From positions 310,001 through 374,000 of the forward strand of contig QJNS01000038.1 of NCBI GenBank assembly GCA_004154925.1: DNA of 64,000 nucleotides, in the 5' to 3' direction. The position numbers and the translations under genes were made by a program. Source of the stretch: Monosporascus cannonballus (lineage: Eukaryota > Ascomycota > Sordariomycetes > Xylariales). A model generated the notes under the pieces. That model worked only from the letters and a program-made list of their open reading frames with translations, was not told the DNA's origin and did no database searches. This document shows positions 10,630 to 21,910 of this stretch, in pieces (position 1 is the first letter of the stretch; each line of letters opens with the position of its first letter).

Positions 10630-12374
10630 TGTAAGATGTTTAACTTAGCAAAGCCATGGCTTAGTGTCTGTCCCCCACCCACATCTTGAATTTACCCACT
10701 TCCTGAATTGGAACTTCTGACACAATATTAGAAATTCAATAACAAAACAAAATTAACAGATAAAAACGGAATTTTAAAATACATTATAGAATAATTTGTA
10801 AAGATTATAATAAAATTAAATGCTATTAATAATATATCGTATAAAAAACAAAAATTAAAAAAATACACAAAATTTAAGATTTAAATAAAATTAAAATATA
10901 TAGTTAAGAAAAAAATATAATAAATAAAAAACGTACAATATAACTAAAATGAACATTAAATATTAACGTAAAAATATCTCAATTTACAAATATGCATACA
11001 ATAATTTTTAACAATTTTTAATATAATATATATTTAAATATATAAAAATAAAATAAATATTTAAAATATAATAAATAAAAACATAAAAGTAATAACAAAT
11101 ACCTACATTATATCGTATCCTATATTAACTATAAAGAGCTATTTTCATTAATATTTTGTAAATTATATGCATATAGTTTTAAAAATATTTATATAAACAT
11201 TGTAGTATATAATATATTTAATTTTAAGCTAATAACGTAATTATAAACCTTTTTGCTTTAGTATATAATTAAAATTTGCTTTAAATTAACATATTTACGC
11301 TTTTAAAAGTTTTTAATTATTATATTTTACCAAAAATTAAAATCGAAATATAGTAAAATATACATGTAAAATGTTGAATAAAATAATAAAATATATTATA
11401 TATAATAAAATATATATAAAAAATTATATTTAGACGTTAAAAGTAATGGAAAAGTAAATATTAAAATTAAAAATTAACGTTTTAATACGATAATTATAAT
11501 AATTTAAAAATGTTTTATTATTATAATAAAGTTTAAAGTTTTACGTATTTAACATATAAGAAATAAAGTTATATAAAATAAAACCAGTTTTATACGAAAA
11601 TAATATACTTTAATTATGGTATACATTAATGTTTTCAAAAATACTATTATTAAATATACAAAATAAAAAACTTAAAAAGTGTTCAAAAAGTCGAATGAAA
11701 TATAACACATAATTGAAAAAAATTTTAAAATAAAGAAAAATGTACCGAAATAAATATTGTAATATAATAAATATATAAGGCGTATTTTTTATATTGGGAT
11801 ATATTTTTATTTAAAAAATATATATTTATATAATAATATTTCTTAAAGATATTAGGTAATAAATTTATTAATTTTATATAAACCAATAATTGTTTTTTAA
11901 AAAAATAATTTAAGAATATTTTATTTATATATTAATTTCAATTTATTTTTATTTTTTGAAATAAAATTAAATAATTTTAAACCTTAATTATAACAAATAT
12001 AAATAATATTTTACCTTTAACTTTAATTTTATTATACGTCACCGGTTCTAAATAATTTGTTTGCAAAATATGACCTTTATGTTGTATTTATTGATTTAGT
12101 TATAAATTTTTGAATATACGGCGTTTTGCTAGGAAATCGATTCAGGAAGTGGGTACATTCAGGATGTGGGTGGGAGACACTAGTTAGTTAAAAGCCCAGT
12201 GGAAATTGCTTCGGTCACTCCGATACCTTTATCTCTTGGCTACCATTGTTTTTACCTGTATTTAAGAAGGGTTCACCATTTTCACCTTTTATAAAGGACC
12301 TTCTAGAGGTTATGCAACCTTTAATACACTTCTTCTTCAGTTATATGCTTCAGTGTGTAATGCAGGGTCTTACA
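10630..12374 (+). repeat. Solo LTR 2, split by a nested TIR transposon, TSD GATTA
   Basis: The LTR starts TGTAAGATG at 10630 and ends GGGTCTTACA at 12374, with the 5-bp duplication GATTA at 10625-10629 and 12375-12379. Taking out the TIR element (10664-12180 plus one TA) leaves about 226 bp that align with solo LTRs 1 and 3, including CTTAGCAAAGCCATGGCTTAG across the insertion point and TTATATGCTTCAGTGTGT near the end. This LTR is itself inserted in the NLR gene relic. Confidence 0.85.
10664..12180. mobile_element. TIR DNA transposon (TA target duplication), RIPed to extreme AT
   Basis: Terminal inverted repeats of about 40 bp: the left end reads GTGTCTGTCCCCCACCCACA and the right end, reverse-complemented, reads GTGTCTCCCACCCACATCC, both followed by CTGAATxTACCCACTTCCTGAAT-like sequence. 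TA flanks both ends (10662-10663, 12181-12182), which is typical of Tc1/mariner-pogo elements. The 1517-bp length fits a Fot1-sized element, but the interior is so AT-rich that no transposase motif can be read on either strand. Only the termini kept their GC. Confidence 0.8.
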
Positions 12375-12379
12375 GATTA

Positions 12380-12453
12380 AGGGAAGTTGAAATGAGATGG
12401 ATAAGATCCGACCGCCCCGGCCGCCCCGGCTGCTGCTGTGCACACTCGTCAAG
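12380..12453 (-). pseudogene. NACHT-type NLR gene relic, fragment after the Walker B motif
   Basis: The minus strand reads ...DECAQQQPGRPGRSDL then IHLISTSLN. It continues the fragment at 21276-21748 in frame when copy B and one TCAAG duplication are removed, completing VDALDEC. In fungal NACHT proteins the segment DLxxLISTSL normally follows the Walker B. Solo LTR 2 interrupts it at the C-terminal side. Beyond that LTR (below 10625) I could not follow the gene convincingly. Confidence 0.75.
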
Positions 12454-12874
12454 TGTGACGGCTAGGGGGTTTAACCAACTATTAAACCTTAGTCGTACGG
12501 GTTTATGTTGGCAGGAGTATCGTAATAATCTAAGCAATAGATATAATAACGTATTACGTTTCGTAATATCAAAGGTACCTTAAATAACGAATTATTATTA
12601 CAAGATAAAATTATATAAATTATGGAAATAATAAACGTATATATTTTTATGGATCTTATTAAATCCTTTAAGTTACCCCAGATCTATACTGGATAATTGC
12701 ATAAATTCTGTTAAATTTTTTAAATTACCCCGGATCTATACCGGATAACTACATGGATCTCGTTAAATATCATAAATTATTCCGGATTTATGTTACGTAA
12801 TTTTAATTTATTTAGGTCCCGTTTCGGTTATTAAATAACCGTTTCCGAGACCTTTTTTTGGTCAGGTTATAAAA
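12454..12874 (-). repeat. 3' LTR of copy B
   Basis: 421 bp, same length as its partner. It holds three 52-bp tandem repeats starting at 12651, 12703 and 12755 (core GGATCTxxTTAAATxxTTTAAxTTACCCCGGATCTATACCGGATAA). The first ~120 bases still carry GC-rich, little-mutated sequence such as GACGGCTAGGGGGTTTAACC. Confidence 0.85.
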
Positions 12875-14207
12875 TGATTTTTTTTTCTCAAATTTTGCTT
12901 TTAAGATTTTTCTAGTAAATTTCTTTTTCATTTTTTATTATATCCGGCCGAATTACTAAAAATCGCAAACGCATTAACTAAAAGGAAAAACGCAAAGCTT
13001 TAACTTTTTTTTATATTTAATTTTAATTTTGAAATTATGTTTTATATGTTTTATTTTCGTATTGGTAATTTTATATTATATCAGATAATATAACGGGTTA
13101 TTAATAATATATTCTGAAAAAACGTTATTACGATAATTTTAATATCCTTTTTTAAAAAATAATATTAATAAAATAATAAAGCGTTTACGGTTAAAAAATC
13201 TTTTATTCGTTAATATTTTCGTAATATTCGTTAAATGTTATTAACCGTATTCCGTCGTTTAGACGAAATATTATTTTATTTAGAATATTTTCGTATTTAA
13301 TAAACTTTTTTTATAAAAAATATGAAAATAATTATCCGAGATCTTTAATTATTAAATAAATAAAAACACAAAAAAGCGGATCGTTTAAAAACTAAACGTA
13401 AATATTTAGAAACCGAATTTTATATTATATTTTCCAAATAGTTTTATTTTTCCGATTTTATCGTAAACGTAAATTAGGACGTAATTTTCTCCGGTAGTTC
13501 CGCTATTATTAATAAAGATTTTTAACAAACGTTAAATATTAATACGGTTTTCAGCAGATTTCCAAATATTTTCGAAATCCGAGTACTTTTTTTATTTAAT
13601 TAGATACTAAGTAAACCCGTTTTATTTCCGTATGTCGAAAATCTTTTTTATTTCGTACGTTTATTTATTTTTTAACTTTATATTCTTTTATGCCGTATAT
13701 ATTTTTATTGTATCTGTTATTAATTCGAATAAAGAAATATAAAAAATTAAATAAAATTTAAATTTTGATCAAAATTTATAATTAATAATTATTTTCCGAA
13801 ATTTTCTTAATAACTTTGTATGGACCGATATATTTAAAATCGAGTTTTATATTGGGTCGTTTTATTTAAATATGTTTTGTAATAAAGAAAAAAAATTCTT
13901 TTTCAAAAATTAATTTTTTTAAATTTTTATTTTTAATTATAATACTTATTTATTTAATTTCGGACGAATTTTAATTTTGTTTTATTTTTTGATATAACTG
14001 TCGTAATTATTTTGATATAAGGATTACTTTAATATTAATTAAATCGTTATCGCATATTTTCTTATAAATTATTAAAATAAAATCAAAATTCGTATTCGTT
14101 AATATTATTGTAATATTTTCGTAATAACTGGTATTATAAGTTAATTAAATAATAAGTAACTTTTTAACCTAGTTATTTTATTTGTAATTAATATAATATT
14201 GTAAATA

Positions 14208-16077
14208 ACGTAATCTATAAGCGAAGCGCCTATATAAGCGAAGCGCCCACTTTAACCACTCTATTATACATATTTAGTTTCTTAATAGCCATACCATACT
14301 TAAATTAATTGAAATTATTCGGAATAATTTTTATCAAACATATCTATTATTTCCTAATAAGTATACGTATTATGTCCGGGCTTACCGCAAACGCCATAGC
14401 ACCGTTCCTTTTTTGTAACCCTTTTGCGACGATTACCTTCCGCCATTATTTCCTGTATTAATTCGCTATTACCCTTTTTCTCGGCCCGAAAAACCTCCCC
14501 CTCCTGAAAAGTAAGTAATCCTCCTTTTTAAAAGCGTTTGTTTTTGGTCCTCCGGCGCTTGCTGAAAATGTGATTAGTTTCGCGAAGGTAACCGACCTTA
14601 TTATTAAGAAAAAACGACTTTATACAGTAAATAATTTATACCTTTAGCCAAATAATTTACCGCTTCGATTATAATTATTGGCAAATTACCTTAATAATTT
14701 GTAATTTTATTTTTTTAAATAATTAAATTGCGAAATTACTTTTTCGAAAATTTTAGGTATTTTGCGTTCGAAGTAAAGGGGTGAAAATAAGGGGAAAACG
14801 GTCAATATTCGAAAGGGTTATTAAATATTTAATTACAAAATAATATATTCGAAATTTAATAAAATAAGGCCAATATTGCGGAAACCGGCCTTAATATTTT
14901 CGGGAGTTATAAACGTTTTAAACGTTTTGTAAAAGCCGATAAAAAAGTTTTCCTTAATAACGTACGTATTATAACGTCTTATAAGGTTTTCGATATAACG
15001 ACCGTAAATCCGTTTTAACGAAAAAAAAACATATTATATTAAAAGGTTGGAATTTATAAAAGGAATAGGAAAATATATAAAACGTAATAATATTATATTT
15101 TTTTACAATATTTTTCAAATTTTATCGAATAATAATTTTCGTGGCCGTTAAGGATAAAAAGACGTTTAGTATTTTTTATACGCGTTTTAGTATATTCGTC
15201 GAAGTATTTAACTTAATCCAGATTTAAAACGTTCGTCGTCCAGCCGTTATTACTTACGGCAATTTTTCAATCGCGTAATATGGAATTGTTGCGGTACCAG
15301 AAAATAAGGTAGTTTTTGCCCGTTACGATAATATATAAAGGGAAGGCCTAATTTTGAAAACCGACAGCTTAAATAACCGTAGCCCATTTTTTATTGCCTT
15401 GCTGGGCCTACTTAGGCTTTTTACGCCTTTCGGCGTTTGTAATTACTATACCCGACGCCGTTATTAATCTTATTAAGAAGTCAGTTTCGTCGAAATTATA
15501 TATATCCTTTTCCGAAATGCCGTATTTCGCAATTATATTACGTACAAGTTCGAACTATTTGTAAAATATTTCTGGATTTTTATATATAACCTTTTTGTAA
15601 TCGATTTTTCGATTTAAACGCGTTTTTAACTTATTTTGCTATTTAACGAAATTTAACGTCCAGTTGATGCCGATACGTCTCGTATTACGTTTACGTAAAA
15701 ATATATTAATTATATCTTTAACATTTTTAAATCGGGAAGGAAACGTTTATAAATCGAGATCGAAAATATATTCGATAATAATTTGCTTTTCGGAATCGGT
15801 TAATTTTTGCAAATTAGGCGGTATATCGCGTTATATAGGTTTGCCTTGGATTCGTTTGCGAAAAATTGTTTTCGGGATAATATATATGGTTGTAAATTTC
15901 TAATAACTAATACGAAGGTCGCGTTTTTTGGCCTAAATAACAAAGTTTAATCGTGCTTTTTTTTAAAAGCCCAAATATATTGTTATGTTGAAAAATATAT
16001 AAGTAAAATAAGATAATTAAAAAGTTAAATCTGGGTGGACGCTTCGTTTGTATGGGCGCTTCGCTTATGGATTACGT
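14208..16077 (-). mobile_element. Fot1/pogo-like (Tc1-mariner superfamily) transposon nested in copy B
   Basis: A 1870-bp insertion that copies A and D lack. The ends are ACGTAATCTATAAGCGAAGC and its inverted counterpart, with TA on each side (14206-14207 and 16078-16079), and excision restores the uninterrupted sequence seen in the other copies. The inverted repeats contain an iterated AAGCGAAGCGCC motif at both ends. The minus strand encodes the transposase remnant at 15290-15500. The whole interior is RIPed. Confidence 0.85.
15290..15500 (-). pseudogene. DDE transposase remnant (Fot1/pogo, DDE_1 type)
   Basis: The minus strand from 15500 downward reads YNFDETDFLIRLITASGIVI, then TNAERRKKPK, a stop, AQQGNKKWATVI, a stop, and later AFPLYIIVTGKNYL. 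This matches the NFDETGF...SxRRGxPKxxQPGNREWVTVI...PPFIIFxGKxxL block of Fot1/pogo transposases. The first catalytic Asp of the DDE triad is intact in FDET. The in-frame stops sit where Gln codons are expected (CAA/CAG to TAA/TAG), the RIP signature. Confidence 0.85.
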
Positions 16078-16324
16078 TAAGGTTTTAAAATTTAGTTTAT
16101 TCGTTTTATTTATTTATTTATTTAAAGTTTAAATACGTTAAATACTTTGTGATTTAGGCCGATTTATACTATAAGCTTTTATTAAAATTTTAATATAAAT
16201 ATTAATTTTTTATTTAAAATAATCTTTAATAATAATCCGTATATATTAAAAATATATTTAAAGAAAATATATATTATTTATTTAACGTTTATATTCTTAC
16301 AAAATAGTAAAAAAATAAGAAAAT

Positions 16325-16375
16325 TTCGTAAATCGATTAACGATTACGAAAATGCTGTCGTAATATATTTCTATA
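16325..16375 (-). pseudogene. Integrase core remnant, copy B
   Basis: The minus strand reads EIYYDSIFVIVNRFTKF, corresponding to the first catalytic block of retroviral-type integrases (usually ...VVDRxTKxAHF...). The catalytic Asp codon has become Asn (VNRF), a G-to-A RIP change on this strand. The same block occurs in copies A (near 42500) and D (57150). Confidence 0.75.
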
Positions 16376-17582
16376 ATTCGATTTTCTGATATAAAAAGTT
16401 TGATAATAAAGTTAAATAAAACTAAATATTATGATCGTTTTATAATTGGTAATAGCTGTAATTTTCCGTATAATTTATACTGGCGTATTCTCGTTTTGAC
16501 GTAAATATCGTATTATTATATAATTTTCTATACCGTTAATTTTATTTTAAAAAAATATGTCCGTTAAAGCCGTTTTAAGATTTTGTAAATCTCTGGATAT
16601 TCGTATAATTAATATTTATATATTCTTCGCATTAAATCCTTTTTGTATTTTTCTGGAATTTATATTTTATTCATTTTTTAATTTGCTGGGAAATTATTAT
16701 TATACTATTAAATTTTCTAATGCCTATCGAAAGGTACTGCTCGAATTGTCGTAATTTGTCGTAAGTGTAAATATTTTTTTATAATAATGTCGAAAATTAT
16801 ATGGCTAATTTTAATTAATTCTTTTTCGAAATCTGGTTGTTTATTCAGGGTATCGGCTTTGTTATTCTTTTAATTTTTTCTATGGATAATAACGAAATTA
16901 AAATTTGTTAATTTTTCTGCATAAAATTATCGTTTTATAAATTTCCTAATCGTAATAAATCGGGTAAAATTTTAATGATCCGTATAAACCTTAATTTAAT
17001 ATAAGTTTTCTTTTAGGAAATACTTAAATTTTCGAAATGCTATAATAATGGCCATAAATTCCTTATCTGGAATACCGTAATTCAGTCCTGTTTTTTTTTA
17101 AATTTGTACGAAAAACATATAATAAGGTGTAATTTGCCTTAATTATTTCGTTATCCGATTATTACGTTTAACGCGTAATCCGAAATATCGGTTTTTAGCT
17201 TAACGGGGCGGTTTTGGTCATATATAATTAATATTAATTTGTTAATAATTATATTTTTAATGTTTTAAAATATCTTTTCTATATTTGGCATCTATTTAAA
17301 ACTTTTTTTCGTAAGATTTATTAAGGGTATAGTTATTTTGCTAAAGTTTCGAATAAATTTTTTATAATAGTTGGCGAATTTAAGAAATACTTGTACCTTT
17401 TTAATTATGGTTGGTATTTGTTATTTTGTAATTATAACGGTTTTTTAAGGTTAATTCTAATATATCTTGGAATAATAATATATCCCAGATATTTTATTTC
17501 CTATACGTAAAATTAATTCTTTTTGCCTTAATAAAGAACTTTATAAACGTATCCTATATATATTTCTTTCGTTTCGGAAAAA

Positions 17583-17620
17583 ATAAAAATGTCGTCGAGA
17601 TAGCAAATAGCAAAAATATT
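17583..17620 (-). pseudogene. Reverse transcriptase active-site remnant, copy B
   Basis: The minus strand reads FAICYLDDIFIFSETKE, the YxDD box of gypsy reverse transcriptases with both Asp retained. Copies A (43750-43775) and D (58425-58450) show YFDN and YIND at the same place, so RIP has destroyed the catalytic pair there. Surrounding sequence has many stops. Confidence 0.85.
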
Positions 17621-20600
17621 AAGATATTTTCGTAATACGGATTTAACTATTCGTTAAAAGGTTACTAATATATTCGTAAATCCAATTAATATAACCAAAT
17701 ACTTAAATAATCCGTATTTCGTTTTGAAAATTATTTTTTATTTGTATTGTTTTTAATTTTAATAAAGTTATATCCATTTTTAAAATCGAATATTATAAAC
17801 TATTTAGTTCTATAAAATTAATTCTTTATTTTTATAATTAAAGGTCATAATATTTAATTTTTTAATAATAATATTATTTAATTATCGATAATTAATTATA
17901 AGTCGCAATTTTCCGTTTTTTTAATACGAAAAATATGGGATATCTTATTAGTAATTTCGAAAATCGAATTTATCCTTTTTGTAACCGATTTTCTAAGTAT
18001 TTTTTAAAACTACGTAACTTATTTCCGTTAAGGTTGTAAATAAGATAAAACTTCGTCAAAAATCCTTCCTTAAGGATTATCCTATAATTTTATTCGTTAT
18101 GTTCTAGTAATTTCGTATCGAATTCTTTTTTAAAAAGCTACTCGTATTTATAATATTATGGTAATATATTAGTTAGATCTTTTAACTTCTTAGGTTATTA
18201 TTATTATTCTAGATCGTTATTTAATTCCTTTAATTTCGCTTTGATAATAATAACGATACGTCGTATTCTTTTTTGGTACCTGTTTTTTTTATGTTTTATC
18301 TCTTTAGATAATAAGGTTTTTGTTATATTCTTATATTTGTATTTGTCGCCATTATCGATCAAATATTAAGATTTTAACTTTTTTTATTTGCTAATAAAAT
18401 ATAAAATAAACTTTACCTAATTAATCCTGTTATTAATCAAGATTTCGTACTGACGTATCCATAATAATCTTAAGATTATATCATAATTTTTAAATAAAAT
18501 AATGTCGAAATTAATTATTTGGTAATATTTTTGAATAAAAATCTTAAAATTATTAATTTCGCGTATAATTTTTTCGTTACCGTAAGCGAATTCCTAATTT
18601 TCGGCATTTGCCGTTATATAAGGTTTTAATTTATATCTTTATGATAATTTAAGCTTATTAATCATATTTAGTGCAATATAATTTCCGCCTAAAACTCCGT
18701 AATTTACTATTACGGTATACCAGTACGATTCGATTCGTATATCTATAATAATAAAATTATTAACGGTTTTTATCGTCGCGTTTAAAACCTTTTTTAGAAG
18801 GTCTCTTTAATTTCTTTAGGTTTCGTTATTTTGTAATTTTCTTATAAATAACCTTTTTCTTTTAATTCCTGTTCGAATTTATTAAATCTTATTTATATTT
18901 TTTGTTTAACGCGTTAAATTGCTATATTTATCGTTATTATTGGCGTATTGTTCCTTTTAATTTTATTAGTTGTTTTTAATTTTATTGTAATTTTTTTCCT
19001 TATCGAATCAATTGTTTTTTATGCTTGCGATTATATTCTATTATATGTTATTCTAATTATTGTTCCAAAGCCTTTTTATAAATTAATATATTTCTTTTTT
19101 AATATCGTTTTTTTCGTGAAGGTTTATAATAAATATTAATTAAAAATTGAAATCCGTAATAATTTTTAGTAATGCTTTTTTATTATATGCTAAGTTAATT
19201 CTTTTTGTGCTTTGTAATTATATTAATAATAATAATAATAAAGGTTTTTTTGCAGGTATTATTTTCCTTTAAGCTAATTTTCTGCTTCGGCTAATTATTA
19301 AATATTTTTTAAAGTTATGAATCGAAAATATTAATATTATTATTTATCTTTTTTATTATTTCCGGTACAGTTTGGAAAATCGAATCCTTTATAATATATG
19401 CAGGTAATTCGTCCGTAAATATATTATTTTTTTTCGTAATCGGGATACTCTCGTAGTCGATAATATATAGCATATATTTTGCCGTATTAATTAAGAGTTC
19501 CTAAATAAACTTCTTTTGTTTAATCCTAGTATTCGCGTAATTATCTTTATAACGCTTTTTATTATGTTTGCGATATTTATTGGGCTAGCTTTTTAGTTTT
19601 TCGCATTTTTCGGCGGATTTTTTATCGTAATAATTCTTATTAGATTTTTTGCCATAAAGGACCTGGTATATATTTAAGTCATATTATATTAATAGATTTA
19701 TTTCGGTTTTTTTAATTCTTTTTAAATTATCCTTTAAATACACGTTTTTAATTGTTTTAACGAGATTTTTTAAATGCCTTATACCACGTTGTCTTATGTC
19801 CTATTTTGTTGCAATTATAGCATTTGGTCTAATTTCAGTCCTTTTTATAAATGGCTTTTAATTCTATAAATCCTGGTTTTGTGCCGTAAAAAATGTTATT
19901 GCGTCGCAAAACGTTAATATTAGCCGTATATCGAAATTTATTATTGTTTTTTTCTTTTGATACCTTTAATGCGCTATGCGTATTATCGATCGTTAATTTT
20001 AACCGCCATAACGATATAAACCGATAAATATTTAAGTCGATTAAGTTTAAAAAGCTTTTTTTATATTTTTTTAGGCCGTCGAAAAACTTAATTATTAATA
20101 CTTTTTATTTTTAATTTAATTTTGGAATTAATTGAATTAAAGTATTGCCGTAACTAGATATTAACGTTTTATAGTAATTATTAAATTTGCATTTTGGCTT
20201 TTATTTTTTCGTTTATTATGTTAAACATTTTCGTCAATATTTATTCGAATTATTCTTAAACGCTATAAATTTATATTATTTCTGGGTTTCTTTTTTGGAT
20301 TAGTAAAATAACATATTTTTTTTATAACGAGCTTAAATTAAATAATTACGTTTCGGATAAATTGCTTACTTGTAAATTTAATTTATATAATAAATATAGT
20401 AAGTTAAATAAAAAAATACCTGAAATATGCTTAGTATTAAATTAAAATTAATTACAGCTTAATTATAGTTCCGTCGAAAAGTTTTAGTTTAAAAAGTTTA
20501 AGGATTTTTTCTGGTTCCTTAATAAAATTTAATTAAATAACTTGGTTTGTTTTAAAAATTTTATTCCGGGTTTCGGAAGTTTTTTTTCTTTAAATTTTTA

Positions 20601-20854
20601 TGGGTTGCTTAAAGGGATATCGTAACGTTGTTATTATTTTTTTAAGTTAAATAATGCATTTATTTATGGTATTCCAACGTCGAAAAACTTTTTCACGAAA
20701 AAACGAGGTTTTTCTTTTTTCTCCTTGGATTCTATTTTAATATCCGAGTAATTAAAGATTTGGTAAATGGGCTATTTCGGCTATTTGCTAGTAAATATAA
20801 TGTCGGCGATATTACTCAAAATTTAACGGTATTATTAAATAAAGGTTTATAACG

Positions 20855-21275
20855 TATAACGGCTAAAAATTTAATTAATTATTAAACCTTAATCGTACGA
20901 GTTTATATTAATAAAAATATTATAGGAATTTAAGTAATAAATATAATAACGTATTACATTTCGTAATACCAAAAATATTTTAAATAACAAATAATTATTA
21001 CAAATTAAAATTATTTAAATTATAGAAATAATAAACGTATATATTTTTAATGGATCCCGTTAAATCCTTTAAATTATTTCGAATCTATATCGAATAATTA
21101 TATAGATCCCGTTAAATCCTTTAGATCACCCCGGATCCATACCGGATAATTACATAAATCTCGTTAAATCCCCTGGATCACTTCGGATTTATATCACGTA
21201 ATTTTGACCCACTTGGGTCCTATTTCGGTCACCAAATGACCGTTTCCGAGACCCTCCCTTGGTCAGGTCATAACA
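20855..21275 (-). repeat. 5' LTR of copy B
   Basis: 421 bp, RIPed on its left half, with three 52-bp repeats ending near 21195. The right ~90 bases (TTGACCCACTTGGGTCC...GGTCAGGTCATAACA) keep normal composition. It would carry the promoter of the element, with transcription toward lower coordinates. Confidence 0.85.
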
Positions 21276-21748
21276 TCAAGTGCGTCAACCGCCAAGTACA
21301 CTAATGACAACCGAGGGTCTCTCAGCATATTCCGAAACGCCTCGGACAGGGCGTAGAAGGCATTTTTATCCTTAAAGAGATCGGCGCCTGATTCCTTATA
21401 TTTCTGCAGTAAATGTGATATGAGACATGGCTGCTGAAGAAGGAGGAGCCAGATCAGAGATCGAAGGATGGCCGTAGCGTTGTTCAGAGTTGTATCGGTT
21501 CCTTGGCAAAAAAAAAAAAAAAAGGAAAACCCTGGTGCAAGGGAAACAGGTTAAAAGGAGAGTTGGCGAAAAAGGCCCAAAAAAAAAAAAAAAAAGGAAA
21601 GCGCTGGTGCTAGGGTAACAGGTTAATAGGAGAGTTGGCGGATAAGGCCGATCATAAACATCATCTTTCCCGTACCGGCGTATCCCTTTATCCAAAGCAA
21701 CCAACGCGGTGGGCAATCGGGTCCGCTATCCTCCCAGTTGGTAAATAC
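21276..21748 (-). pseudogene. NACHT-type NLR gene relic, P-loop to Walker B
   Basis: The minus strand starts NWEDSGPDCPPRWLLWIKG, then the P-loop GYAGTGKMMFMIGLIRQLS (Walker A GxxGxGK with the usual Thr/Ser replaced by Met), followed after a repeated block by FFCQGTDTTLNNATAILRSL, IWLLLLQQPCLISHLLQKYK, ALSEAFRNMLRDPRLSLVYL and AVDALD (Walker B start). This is the order seen in ascomycete NACHT NLRs, the class behind heterokaryon-incompatibility proteins. A stop replaces the Gln of the expected LSxQPV segment. The gene continues in frame to 12380-12453 across copy B and to 27241-27256 across the copia element. A 71-bp tandem duplication with poly-A/T tracts lies inside the NACHT domain. Confidence 0.85.
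21508..21650. repeat. 71-bp tandem duplication, each unit led by a 16-17 bp poly(A) tract
   Basis: Unit 1 is 21508-21578 and unit 2 is 21579-21650. Each starts with a run of 16 or 17 A and continues GGAAAxCxCTGGTGCxAGGG and then CAGGTTAAxAGGAGAGTTGGCG. On the coding (minus) strand each unit encodes RQLS-x-stop-PV-x-LAP followed by a Phe run, where related proteins have one short LSxQPVxLAPxLSxFFC segment. The duplication plus homopolymers would shift the frame. Confidence 0.85.
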
Positions 21749-21910
21749 TGTCGGCTAGCAGGAGGTGCTCTAGCACCCCATATACGAAGATTCCCTCTGA
21801 TCGGAACATATATGTTCCGGGACTAGATCACCTTAAAATGCAATACGCGTTTTAAAATATCTGCAATTAGTTATTAATATATATATAATTAATGTCCCTT
21901 ATATCTAATA
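21749..21910 (+). repeat. 5' LTR of the copia element
   Basis: 162 bp beginning TGTCGGCTAGCAGGAGGTGC. It contains a short hairpin (GGTGCTCTAGCACC) and CTGATCGGAACATATATGTTCCGGG, also palindromic. The right half is more mutated than the 3' LTR. Confidence 0.85.

Larger units (their letters stand above)
12454..21275 (-). mobile_element. Gypsy-type LTR retrotransposon, family A copy B (complete, RIPed)
   Basis: Two 421-bp LTRs (12454-12874 and 20855-21275) are flanked by the 5-bp duplication TCAAG (12449-12453 and 21276-21280). Plus-strand termini are TGTGACGGCT...GGTCATAACA, so the coding (minus) strand starts TGTTATGACC. On the minus strand the order is gag, reverse transcriptase (17583-17620, CYLDDIFIFSE), then integrase (16325-16375, YDSIFVIVNRFTKF), the gypsy order. 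All frames carry many stops. Without the nested pogo element the copy is about 6.95 kb. It sits inside the Walker B region of the NLR relic. Confidence 0.9.
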
